Assembly (NCBI GenBank): GCA_014729705.1
Contig: WJJK01000258.1
Span: forward strand, 1 to 7,064
Direction of reading: 5' to 3'
DNA: 7,064 nt
Source of the DNA: Candidatus Altarchaeales archaeon
Lineage (GTDB): Archaea; Altiarchaeota; Altiarchaeia; IMC4; SCGC-AAA252-I15
Each line of letters starts with the position of its first letter. The first letter of the stretch is position 1. Below the pieces are notes generated by a model. The model was given only the letters and a program-made list of their open reading frames with translations. It ran no database searches and had not been told where the DNA came from. Made by a program: the position numbers and the translations under genes. Below are positions 1 to 5,853 of this stretch, piece after piece.

Positions 1-1115
1 ACATCGAGTACGCCGTTTAAGGGCAGTACGTGTGTTTCCCTGATTCCCCGGTCGCGGTGGGTGGGGTGTATCGGTTTTTTCACCTCCTTCTCCCGGGCGC
101 CCCCTATGGTGAGTTTAATCGGGTTTTCGATAAAGTAATATCTGTTGGCTTCCCCGTCTATCCTGCTTCTGTTTATTGTGTCCAGGGTTTCCATGCTGAC
201 TGAGACGTCGTTGTTGGACACACCCAGATCCAGCATAAACCGGGTTACGGATTCGGGTTTATAGCCCCGCCTACGCAGTGCCCTGAGTGTGGGTAGTTGG
301 GGGTCGTCCCAGCCGGTGTATCTGCCTTCCAGAATGTCTTTATGCATCAGGCTGGTTGAGAATTTCCCCAACCCCTCTATCCTGATTCTCCCCCATAAAA
401 TGATTTCAGGCGCCGTCCAGCCTAAGTAGTCGTATAAGTATTTCTGTCTTTTGCCTGAATCCTGCAGGTCTTTCCCACGGATTACGTGGGTTACGCCCTG
501 CAGGTGGTCTTCCACTGCGGATTCGAAGTCCAGCATAGGCCAGACACAGTACTTATCGCCTGCAAGGGGGTGGGGCGTCTTTATTATCCTGAACGCCACC
601 CAATCCCTCAACGCCGGGTCTGGGTTGTTTAAATCCGTTTTGATCCGAAGCACCGCCTGCTTCTCCTCAAACCCGCCTTCAACCATCTTAATCCATTCGG
701 CGTGGTTTTCTTCAGCACCCCTATCTCTGTGGGGGCAGGGTTTGCCTGCGTCTTTGTATCTTTTGAATTCCCCGCCTTCGCACATGCATACGTAGGCGTG
801 ATTTGATTTAATGAGTTTCTCCGCGTAGCCGTAGTATAATTCTATCCTCTCAGAGGCTACGACAACCTTATCGGGCTTTGCATCCAACCACTCCATATCC
901 TGGCTTATCCATCCATAGGCTTCAGGCAGTGGTCGTTTTATGGCGGGGTCGGTGTCGTCGAAACGAAGCACCAGTTTCCCCCCATATTTTTTGGCTAAGT
1001 AGTTGTTGACCACCACGCCCCTGGCGTGGCCTAGAGTCAGCGGGCCGTTGGGGTTGGGGGCGAAACGCATGACAACGTTGAGGGGATTACCTTCAAGAGA
1101 GATGTCTGAGGCCAT
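1..1115 (-). CDS. gltX: Glutamyl-tRNA synthetase, archaeal type (partial, C-terminus beyond the window)
   Basis: This gene charges tRNA-Glu with glutamate using ATP, in the cytoplasm. I translated 371 residues with no frameshift; the gene leaves the window at its 3' end. The class I nucleotide-binding site reads FAPNPNGPLTLGHARG (residues 18-33), a HIGH-type motif with Thr at the first His position. RFDDTDP (51-57) is the usual GluRS follow-on motif. C110, C112, C127 and H129 form a CxC...CxH set that could bind zinc. The KMSKS-type loop is KFSTSLM (251-257), followed by YTGWDDPQLPTLRALRRRG (266-284), which is very typical of archaeal GluRS. Archaeal homologues usually carry roughly 100 extra N-terminal residues before the HIGH motif; here only 26 residues precede TLGH. 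An in-frame TAG lies eight codons upstream of the ATG, and the neighbouring gene ends 33 bp away, so no longer start is possible. A TATA-like box about 28 bp upstream supports this ATG and a leaderless mRNA. Family assignment is secure; full activity is inferred. Confidence 0.95.
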   Translation of the reverse strand, partial: MASDISLEGNPLNVVMRFAPNPNGPLTLGHARGVVVNNYLAKKYGGKLVLRFDDTDPAIKRPLPEAYGWISQDMEWLDAKPDKVVVASERIELYYGYAEKLIKSNHAYVCMCEGGEFKRYKDAGKPCPHRDRGAEENHAEWIKMVEGGFEEKQAVLRIKTDLNNPDPALRDWVAFRIIKTPHPLAGDKYCVWPMLDFESAVEDHLQGVTHVIRGKDLQDSGKRQKYLYDYLGWTAPEIILWGRIRIEGLGKFSTSLMHKDILEGRYTGWDDPQLPTLRALRRRGYKPESVTRFMLDLGVSNNDVSVSMETLDTINRSRIDGEANRYYFIENPIKLTIGGAREKEVKKPIHPTHRDRGIRETHVLPLNGVLD

Positions 1116-1137
1116 GGGAAGTAAACATAACACATAC

Positions 1138-1148
1138 TAAATAATATA
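1138..1148 (-). promoter_or_regulatory. TATA-like box for gltX
   Basis: The - strand reads TATATTATTTA here, directly after the stop codon of the upstream MEMO-AMMECR1 gene. Its centre is about 28 bp from the A of the gltX ATG at 1115. In archaea this distance puts transcription initiation at or next to the start codon, so a leaderless message is likely. No Shine-Dalgarno sequence precedes the ATG, which agrees. The BRE element is not clear. Read-through from the upstream gene may also contribute. Confidence 0.55.
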
Positions 1149-2609
1149 CTATCCGTCTTCCCGGAAGACTTGGGCTCGGTAGACCTCTATATCTGGGTTG
1201 TCTTTTATGCAGTCCCCCTTTAATCCTGCCTTACGGCATAAACGGGTTAGGAAGCTTTTTTTGTCCGGGATCTGCTCCCAAACCTGCGGTAGATAAGTGG
1301 CTTTATTCCAGCCGCGGCTTAAAACCAATCCATCGCGTTTAGGCACTATTTTACTGTATAGGTCCTGCGCATCATCGTATCTTAGTTGTTCGGGTGCAGT
1401 TAAAACCGACACCTCAACCTCTAATTCCCCTAACTCCTTTTGTGTGACCGGCTTAAACCTTCTGTCGTGTAGGGCTGCGTTCAAAGCGTTTTCGATCACA
1501 CAGTCATAGAGCTTCGTCTGAGGCGTTATGTGGCCGATGCACCCCCTCAGGTTATTGTGTTTATTCAAGGTCACGAAACAACCGCGTTCCACCTTAAGTT
1601 TCGGGGGTAACCCCTCCTCCTTCACCTTAGGCCTGCCTTCCCCCTCGTAGTGTTTTTTCAGGGTTTCCCTTGCAAGATCCAGGAGAACTTCTTTTTCCTC
1701 CCGCCCTAATCCTGTGTGGTATACTATGCTTGCGTACCCCACCACCCTGTCTTTGGATCCCTGCGTGTCGCCTGAGTTTCGGTAATCAAGCTCCCTTGCC
1801 GTCCACCCCTTTTTTCCGGCAATGTACATCAACGTGAGCACAGGTATTTTGCCGCATAACTTTGAGGCAGCCACCCCCTGGGGCTCCCCTGCAATTATTT
1901 TTTCTATGCATTCCGAGTCAAAGGCCACAGCCTGATCATAGGCGTGGTAGTGGGATAAGTCGGTTGAGGCGACAACCAACGTCTTATCATCTATTAATGG
2001 AAGAATAGCCTCCCCCAGTTTTTCCGGATCAACGTCTCCAGTCACAACAGGTATTAGCTCAAAATCAGGCAGCACACTCTGCAGGAAGGGCAGCTGCACC
2101 TCAAGGCTGTGCTCCCTTTTGTGGGCTTTGGGGACGACTTCAAACAAGTCACTTTCAAGCAAAACCGAAGTCTTTTGCGAAACCGGTATAAAACCGAGCG
2201 GTGTTTCATAGTGTGAGACGTTTAGGATGCTTGCACCCTTGAATCCATGCTGGTGGCTTGGAGCAAGAACAATGACTTTATCAAAGTCTCGTCCCACAAG
2301 CTGTTTATATCCCGCCGCCGCAGTCGGCCCCGAATAAATGTATCCTGCGTGGGGGGAAATCAGGCCCCGTACGGGGGCGGCCTCAAAAACCTCAACCCTC
2401 CTTAGGTATGAGTCGATCATATCCTCCAAAGCCCTCCTGTCTTTGGGGTAGAATCTCCCCGAGAAAACAGGTTCCCTGACGTTAGATGTGTGTGGGGGTT
2501 CCTCCTTTCCCTGGGCGGGTTTATTCAGCGGAGCGTCTATGAACATAAACGTCAATGCTGCTGCCGCAAACAAAACCAAAAGGATTTTGATTTTCGATTT
2601 ATCATCCAT
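1149..2609 (-). CDS. Membrane-anchored MEMO-AMMECR1 fusion protein (AmmeMemoRadiSam family)
   Basis: The 486-aa protein has three parts. Residues 7-24 are a hydrophobic stretch after a short charged N-terminus, reading as a signal anchor or signal peptide. A Pro/Lys/Glu-rich linker follows to about 44. Residues 45-300 form a MEMO domain, related in fold to the LigB class of extradiol dioxygenases. Candidate metal or active-site residues are H87 (SPHAGY), H119/H121 (APSHQH), H167 (REHSLE), D217/H220 (STDLSHYH) and C252 (LCGKIPV); H87, H119 and C252 match the His-His-Cys set of human MEMO1. Residues about 303-484 form an AMMECR1 domain with the signature LRGCIGH (354-360). MEMO and AMMECR1 proteins are known partners in the so-called AmmeMemoRadiSam set with a radical SAM enzyme, but the reaction is not settled; no radical SAM gene is visible here. 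The start at 2609 is supported by a TATA box about 28 bp upstream and includes the hydrophobic segment. By the positive-inside rule the domains would face outward, which is inference. Confidence 0.9.
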   Translation of the reverse strand: MDDKSKIKILLVLFAAAALTFMFIDAPLNKPAQGKEEPPHTSNVREPVFSGRFYPKDRRALEDMIDSYLRRVEVFEAAPVRGLISPHAGYIYSGPTAAAGYKQLVGRDFDKVIVLAPSHQHGFKGASILNVSHYETPLGFIPVSQKTSVLLESDLFEVVPKAHKREHSLEVQLPFLQSVLPDFELIPVVTGDVDPEKLGEAILPLIDDKTLVVASTDLSHYHAYDQAVAFDSECIEKIIAGEPQGVAASKLCGKIPVLTLMYIAGKKGWTARELDYRNSGDTQGSKDRVVGYASIVYHTGLGREEKEVLLDLARETLKKHYEGEGRPKVKEEGLPPKLKVERGCFVTLNKHNNLRGCIGHITPQTKLYDCVIENALNAALHDRRFKPVTQKELGELEVEVSVLTAPEQLRYDDAQDLYSKIVPKRDGLVLSRGWNKATYLPQVWEQIPDKKSFLTRLCRKAGLKGDCIKDNPDIEVYRAQVFREDG

Positions 2610-2631
2610 AATTATCTACCATAATTTAGTG

Positions 2632-2643
2632 TTTATTTATTAA
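2632..2643 (-). promoter_or_regulatory. TATA-like box for the MEMO-AMMECR1 gene
   Basis: The - strand reads TTAATAAATAAA, centred about 28 bp from the A of the ATG at 2609. This is the same spacing as at gltX and suggests a leaderless transcript. Only a weak GGT-type purine stretch lies before the ATG. The box sits about 12 bp from the oppositely oriented box proposed for the ribosomal operon, so the two promoters are back to back. Confidence 0.55.
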
Positions 2644-2655
2644 GGGGTAGTGTCC

Positions 2656-2664
2656 TATATTTTA
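2656..2664 (+). promoter_or_regulatory. TATA-like box for the ribosomal protein operon
   Basis: TATATTTTA is the best match to an archaeal TATA box upstream of L3 on the + strand. The usual distance of about 25-27 bp from box centre would start transcription near 2685-2687, giving a leader of about 70 nt before the L3 ATG. The purine-rich BRE expected just upstream is weak. A second T/A-rich candidate lies at 2707-2717 (TTTTTATTAAG) and would start near 2737. Which one is used cannot be decided from sequence. Confidence 0.45.
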
Positions 2665-2679
2665 GAAGCTTTCAGCTTC
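2665..2679. repeat. Hyphenated inverted repeat between TATA box and predicted start site
   Basis: GAAGCT-TTC-AGCTTC has two perfect 6-bp arms around a 3-nt centre. It begins immediately after the proposed + strand TATA box and shares its last base with the next palindrome. The position, between TATA box and transcription start, suits a repressor-binding site. If transcription began upstream it could also form an RNA hairpin. Confidence 0.5.
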
Positions 2680-2692
2680 GTGAACGTTCACG
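2679..2692. promoter_or_regulatory. Perfect 14-bp palindrome, candidate operator
   Basis: CGTGAACGTTCACG is fully self-complementary over 14 bp. It covers the transcription start predicted from the TATA box at 2656-2664, a classic place for an archaeal repressor site. It lies in the divergent region, so a bound protein could affect both the ribosomal operon and the MEMO-AMMECR1 gene. The palindrome is seen directly; the operator role is inferred. Confidence 0.5.
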
Positions 2693-2697
2693 GAAAC

Positions 2698-2749
2698 CCT
2701 AAGCTGTTTTTATTAAGTGTTTACGTATCACTTAAACCGTTTTTATCAA
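2698..2749. repeat. Imperfect direct repeat (33-bp period) flanking a dyad in the L3 leader
   Basis: The stretches 2698-2716 and 2731-2749 agree at 15 of 19 positions, and all four mismatches are transitions. Both contain GTTTTTAT (2706-2713 and 2739-2746). The 33-bp offset is close to three helical turns. Between the cores lies the dyad TTAAGTG (2713-2719) and CACTTAA (2729-2735) with a 9-nt spacer that contains TACGTA. The second copy ends 5 bp before the L3 start codon. It could be a pair of protein sites, a duplicated promoter element or an RNA stem near the initiation region. Confidence 0.4.
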
Positions 2750-2754
2750 ATCAC

Positions 2755-3723
2755 ATGGCAAGCATACATACCCCTCACAGGGGGTCTCTGGGAGTGTTGC
2801 CCCGCAAGCGGGCGAAAAAACAACGACCTAGATTAAGGACTCTCCCAAACTCAGATGAAGTGAAACCACTCTGTTTCTCAGGCTATAAAGCCGGTATGAC
2901 CCACGCGATTGCATTAGACGAAACCGACAACAGCCCCACCAAGGGGATGGAAGTCTTCGTACCCCTAACAATAGTTGAGGTGCCGCCGATGCGCATCGTC
3001 GGCATCAGGGTATACCGATTAGACTATGACGGCTTGAGAACCCACACCGACGTATGGGTCTCAGACGGGGGGGGCAAGAAACCCTATCATTCTTCGCTGC
3101 TTGAGGAGGTGAAGAAGAAGCCCGACGACTTCGAAGACATAAGATTAATCACGCAAACCAACCCTCAACTCTGCGCCACACCCAAAAAGAAGCCGGACGT
3201 GATGGAGATGCCCCTCGGCGGATCATTAACCGAGAAAATCGAGTACGCAATAGAAAACCTTGGTTCAGAGATTAAGGTGGCCGACGTATTCAGCGAAAAC
3301 CAGTACGTGGATGTTACTTCCGTGACTAAGGGCAAAGGCTTCCAGGGTGTTGTGAAACGCTATGGCGTAAGACGCCAGCCCCGCAAATCCTCTAAGGGGC
3401 GAAGACACCTTGGTACGGGAGGATCTTGGAAGCCTGCGAGGAAACTTTGGACTGAACCCCTCCCCGGGCAGATGGGATACCACACCCGCACCGAATACAA
3501 TAAACTGATTATGTCTTTAGGCGGGGAAGGCGCTGACGTGACTCCGAGGGGGGGTTTCCTGCGCTACGGCCCCATAAACTCCGACTACCTTCTTCTTCAC
3601 GGCAGCATACCCGGCCCGACTAAACGGGTTATACGACTTTCTCCTGCGAAAAGAAACAAGAAACAAGAATCCTATCAAATCAAGCACCTTGACCTTGAAA
3701 GTAAACAGGGAGGCAGAAGATGA
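2755..3723 (+). CDS. rpl3: Large-subunit ribosomal protein L3 (uL3), archaeal type
   Basis: L3 is an early 23S rRNA-binding assembly protein whose long loop reaches the peptidyl-transferase centre. The 322-aa product begins MASIHTPHRGSLGVLPRKRA, the typical archaeal/eukaryotic N-terminus with the basic PRKRA stretch. FSGYKAGMTH (41-50), VTKGKGFQGVVKRYG (190-204), GQMGYHTRTEYNK (238-250) and GSIPGPTKRVIRL (283-295) are family signatures. The length is close to archaeal homologues. The reading frame is open back to a GTG at 2650, but those 35 codons cross the promoter dyads and do not resemble L3, so the ATG at 2755 is chosen. There is no Shine-Dalgarno sequence before it; the stretch is TTTTTATCAAATCAC. 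It is the first gene of the operon, and its TGA overlaps the L4 ATG by 4 bp. Runs of eight G (3067-3074) and seven G (3548-3554) are in frame. Confidence 0.97.
   Translation: MASIHTPHRGSLGVLPRKRAKKQRPRLRTLPNSDEVKPLCFSGYKAGMTHAIALDETDNSPTKGMEVFVPLTIVEVPPMRIVGIRVYRLDYDGLRTHTDVWVSDGGGKKPYHSSLLEEVKKKPDDFEDIRLITQTNPQLCATPKKKPDVMEMPLGGSLTEKIEYAIENLGSEIKVADVFSENQYVDVTSVTKGKGFQGVVKRYGVRRQPRKSSKGRRHLGTGGSWKPARKLWTEPLPGQMGYHTRTEYNKLIMSLGGEGADVTPRGGFLRYGPINSDYLLLHGSIPGPTKRVIRLSPAKRNKKQESYQIKHLDLESKQGGRR
3708..3713 (+). promoter_or_regulatory. Ribosome binding site for L4
   Basis: GGGAGG inside the end of the L3 gene is a strong match to the archaeal anti-Shine-Dalgarno sequence. Six bases separate it from the L4 ATG at 3720. 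It fixes the L4 start and fits translational coupling with L3 through the ATGA overlap. Confidence 0.8.
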
Positions 3724-4457
3724 AGGCGCAGGTCATGAAGTTAACGGGAACCAGGAAAGGCGACATTAAACTGCCTGAAGTATTTAATTCACCTTACCGC
3801 CCGGACTTAATACAGCGGGCTTACGTATCTCTTCAAGCTAATAACCGCAGGAAATACGGGACAAACGCCGCAGCCGGTCTTCTCACCTCCGCAGACTACT
3901 TCGGCAGCAGGAGGAACAGCTATCGCCAGACCATCAACCGCGGCATGACCCGCTTGCCCCGAGAGAAACCAGGGGGAGGAGGCTTAGGGAAGGTGCGTAA
4001 AGTCCCGCAGGCGGTTGGCGGGCGCAGGGCTCACCCACCCACAACGCGTAAGGATCACAGCAAGAAGATAAACAAAAAAGAGTATAAGGCGGCAATTGAT
4101 TCTGCGATAGCCGCCTGCGCCAACAAAAAAATAGTTTCAAGCCAATATTTAGCGGATAAAACCGAATACCCCTTGGTAGTTGAAGACGGGATACAAAAGA
4201 TAACTCAAACCAAGAAACTCGCTGAAGTACTTGATAAGCTCGGATTCACCGGCCTGATTGCCTCTAAGAGGCGCCACCGCCTTTTGATTGTGGCAGGCGC
4301 GGACGAGGGTTTAGGCAAAGCGTCATCTAATCTGCCTGGAGTTGATTTTGCGACAGTAAACCAGTTGGACATGGATTTACTGGCTCCAGGTAACCGGCCG
4401 GGTCGCGTGGTTTTATGGACTGAGCAGGCGGTAAAGAAACTTGGAGGGGATAGTTGA
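3720..4457 (+). CDS. rpl4: Large-subunit ribosomal protein L4 (uL4), archaeal type
   Basis: L4 binds 23S rRNA and its extended loop lines the peptide exit tunnel. The 245-aa product is near the usual archaeal length of about 250. It begins MKAQVMKLTGTRKGDIKLPE. FNSPYRPDLIQRAYVSLQAN (22-41) and the tunnel-loop region GMTRLPREKPGGGGLGKVRK (75-94), followed by VGGRRAHPP (99-107), are characteristic. The C-terminal globular part has LLIVAGADEGLGKASSNLPG (188-207), a standard archaeal L4 stretch. The start is fixed by GGGAGG six bases upstream and the 4-bp ATGA overlap with L3. The stop overlaps the proposed TTG start of L23. In E. coli L4 also represses its own operon; nothing here shows whether that happens in this organism. 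Confidence 0.97.
   Translation: MKAQVMKLTGTRKGDIKLPEVFNSPYRPDLIQRAYVSLQANNRRKYGTNAAAGLLTSADYFGSRRNSYRQTINRGMTRLPREKPGGGGLGKVRKVPQAVGGRRAHPPTTRKDHSKKINKKEYKAAIDSAIAACANKKIVSSQYLADKTEYPLVVEDGIQKITQTKKLAEVLDKLGFTGLIASKRRHRLLIVAGADEGLGKASSNLPGVDFATVNQLDMDLLAPGNRPGRVVLWTEQAVKKLGGDS
4443..4449 (+). promoter_or_regulatory. Ribosome binding site that favours a TTG start for L23
   Basis: GGAGGGG precedes L23 within the end of L4. From the GGAGG core there are 6 bases to the TTG at 4454 and 12 to the ATG at 4460. The L4 site in this operon uses 6 bases, so the TTG is the better-spaced start. It would produce a TTGA overlap matching the ATGA overlap between L3 and L4. Confidence 0.6.
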
Positions 4458-4720
4458 CGATGGATGCGGATGAAACCATATTATTCCCCTTGATGGGGGA
4501 GAAAGCGACGTTGCTTCGCGAGAAAACCAACAGCCTCACATTCGCAGTTAACCCTAAAGCCACTAAATCGGACATAAAAAACGCGGTTGAATCATTGTTC
4601 AACGTTGAGGTGGAGAAAGTCAACACAATGAAGACGCTTAAAGGAAGGAAGAAGGCTCACGTGAAATTAACCGAGAAATACTTCGCAGAAGAAGTAGCCT
4701 CACATATGGGTGTCATATAA
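4454..4720 (+). CDS. rpl23: Large-subunit ribosomal protein L23 (uL23)
   Basis: L23 sits at the polypeptide tunnel exit, where signal recognition particle and other nascent-chain factors dock. The product is 88 aa from TTG 4454, or 86 aa from ATG 4460; archaeal L23 is usually 80-90 aa. Family features include the early PLMGEKATLL (12-21), LTFAVNPKATKSDIKNAVE (28-46), VEVEKVNTMKTLKGRKKAHVK (51-71) and the C-terminal EVASHMGVI (80-88). I chose TTG because of Shine-Dalgarno spacing; the ATG two codons later is a real alternative and leaves the conserved part unchanged. The stop TAA shares one base with the ATG of L2 (TAATG). Confidence 0.95.
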   Translation: MTMDADETILFPLMGEKATLLREKTNSLTFAVNPKATKSDIKNAVESLFNVEVEKVNTMKTLKGRKKAHVKLTEKYFAEEVASHMGVI

Positions 4721-5445
4721 TGGGTAAAAGAATTATTACGCAAAGAAGAGGGCGTGGAAGCCCGAGATACAAGTCCCCCAGCCACAGATACCAGGGGGAG
4801 GTTAAGTACCCCAACCTGGATGAGGGCAAGACCGTGACTGGCCAGGTAATCGCTTTCGTAGATGACGCCGGCCGCACCGCACCTCTGGCTGAGGTGTTGC
4901 TTGAGGATTTCCGGAAAATAAAGATGATAGCACCCCAAGGCGTTAAGAAGGGGGATTTAATTAAGCTCGGCTCTGGCGGCCGATCCCAAACCGGAGACGT
5001 CATGCCTTTAGGCCGGATAACCGAGGGATCCAACGTCTTCAACATCGAGGCAAGACCCCGTGACGGCGGTAAACTTGTTCGAGCATCAGGCTCTCAAGCC
5101 TATGTGGTGGGGCATGAACGCTCAACCAACCGAACCCAGATTAAGCTTCCCAGCAAGAAAATGGTTTTCATTGACTCAAATTCCCTGGCGACAGTCGGTA
5201 AAGCAGCCGGTTCAGGGCGCCGGGACAAGCCTATGGTGCGGGCTGGACAGGGTTTCCACAGAAGGAAGGCCCGCGGAAAAATGTATCCCAAGGTAAAGGG
5301 CCGCGCGATGAACGCAGTAGACCACCCCCACGGCGGCGGAAGACACCCGCATGTGGGTCGTCCGACCACTATTAAACGCGGGACATCTCCCGGCAGGAAG
5401 GTGGGTCACATTGCGGCTAAGAGAACGGGGTTGAAGAAACGCTAA
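4720..5445 (+). CDS. rpl2: Large-subunit ribosomal protein L2 (uL2), archaeal type
   Basis: L2 is a core 23S rRNA-binding protein needed for subunit association and the peptidyl-transferase region. The 241-aa product begins MGKRIITQRRGRGSPRYKSP, the archaeal/eukaryotic N-terminus, which is shorter than in bacteria. The C-terminal signature AMNAVDHPHGGGRHPHVGRP (196-215) contains the conserved His-rich loop DHPHGGG, and TSPGRKVGHIAAKRTG (222-237) follows. Length and composition are normal. The ATG shares one base with the L23 stop. GGGTG at 4708-4712 is a modest Shine-Dalgarno match within the end of L23. One base separates its stop from the S19 start. Confidence 0.97.
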   Translation: MGKRIITQRRGRGSPRYKSPSHRYQGEVKYPNLDEGKTVTGQVIAFVDDAGRTAPLAEVLLEDFRKIKMIAPQGVKKGDLIKLGSGGRSQTGDVMPLGRITEGSNVFNIEARPRDGGKLVRASGSQAYVVGHERSTNRTQIKLPSKKMVFIDSNSLATVGKAAGSGRRDKPMVRAGQGFHRRKARGKMYPKVKGRAMNAVDHPHGGGRHPHVGRPTTIKRGTSPGRKVGHIAAKRTGLKKR

Positions 5446-5446
5446 A

Positions 5447-5848
5447 ATGGCTAAAAAGAAGTTCAATTATCAAGGCAAAACCGTTGAGGAGCTTAAGGCT
5501 TTATCCAGGAAGGAGTACATGGATTTACTGCCTTCAAGGATCAGAAGAAGCCTTAGGAGGGGTTTATCTGATCAGCAGAAGAATCTTTTGGCTAACATCA
5601 AGAAGGCGCAGGAGAGCGGGTCGGATAAACCAGTGCGCACCCACGTACGCGATATGCCGATTCTGCCGGAGATGATAGGTGCCAAGGTGTCGATTTACAG
5701 CGGGAAAGAATTCTCCCCCCCCATAGAGATTAAACCCGAGATGCTCGGATGCTATTTAGGGGAGTTCATGTTAACCCGCAAACCCATTAAACACAGTAGC
5801 CCGGGTGTGGGGGCAACCCGATCGTCTTTGTTTGTGCCGGTTAGATAA
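5447..5848 (+). CDS. rps19: Small-subunit ribosomal protein S19 (uS19), archaeal type
   Basis: S19 lies in the 30S head beside S13 and near the A-site tRNA. The 133-aa product is longer than bacterial S19 (about 92 aa) because of the archaeal/eukaryotic N-terminal extension, here FNYQGKTVEELKALSRKEYM (6-25). The next part, LLPSRIRRSLRRG (27-39), is also typical. The conserved core includes RTHVRDMPILPEMIG (64-78), VSIYSGKEFSPPIEIKPEMLG (81-101), LGEFMLTRKPIKHSSPGVGA (104-123) and the terminal RSSLFVPVR. The start follows the L2 stop by one base. There is no strong Shine-Dalgarno sequence, only GGGG at 5427-5430, so re-initiation after L2 is likely. An in-frame run of eight C encodes Pro-Pro near residues 91-92. 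Confidence 0.97.
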   Translation: MAKKKFNYQGKTVEELKALSRKEYMDLLPSRIRRSLRRGLSDQQKNLLANIKKAQESGSDKPVRTHVRDMPILPEMIGAKVSIYSGKEFSPPIEIKPEMLGCYLGEFMLTRKPIKHSSPGVGATRSSLFVPVR

Positions 5849-5853
5849 AAAAA

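Noticed and set aside
451..795. 114-codon + strand open frame
   Set aside because: It lies wholly antisense to the GluRS gene, whose motifs are clear through this region; the predicted peptide has no recognisable domain.
1116..1148. Intrinsic terminator between the MEMO-AMMECR1 gene and gltX
   Set aside because: No hairpin and no uninterrupted T-run of the archaeal type is present on the - strand; the A/T content is better explained as a TATA box.
2650..2754. Possible 35-codon N-terminal extension of L3 from a GTG at 2650
   Set aside because: It crosses the TATA-like box and palindromes and does not resemble any L3 N-terminus, while ATG 2755 gives the canonical MASIHTPHRGSLG start.
2610..2754. 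Small RNA gene (tRNA or box C/D RNA) in the divergent region
   Set aside because: No tRNA-like cloverleaf and no C box/D box pair could be found; the inverted repeats are short and better read as DNA sites.
3067..3074. Run of eight G in L3 (also seven G at 3548-3554 and eight C at 5715-5722), possible frameshift sites
   Set aside because: All three runs read through in frame within conserved protein stretches, so there is no sign of a frameshift or programmed slippage.
4713..5045. 110-codon - strand open frame opposite L2
   Set aside because: Antisense shadow of a conserved ribosomal gene, with no family features of its own.
5060..5296. 78-codon + strand open frame inside L2
   Set aside because: Out-of-frame overlap with the conserved L2 reading frame, explained by G/C-rich codons.
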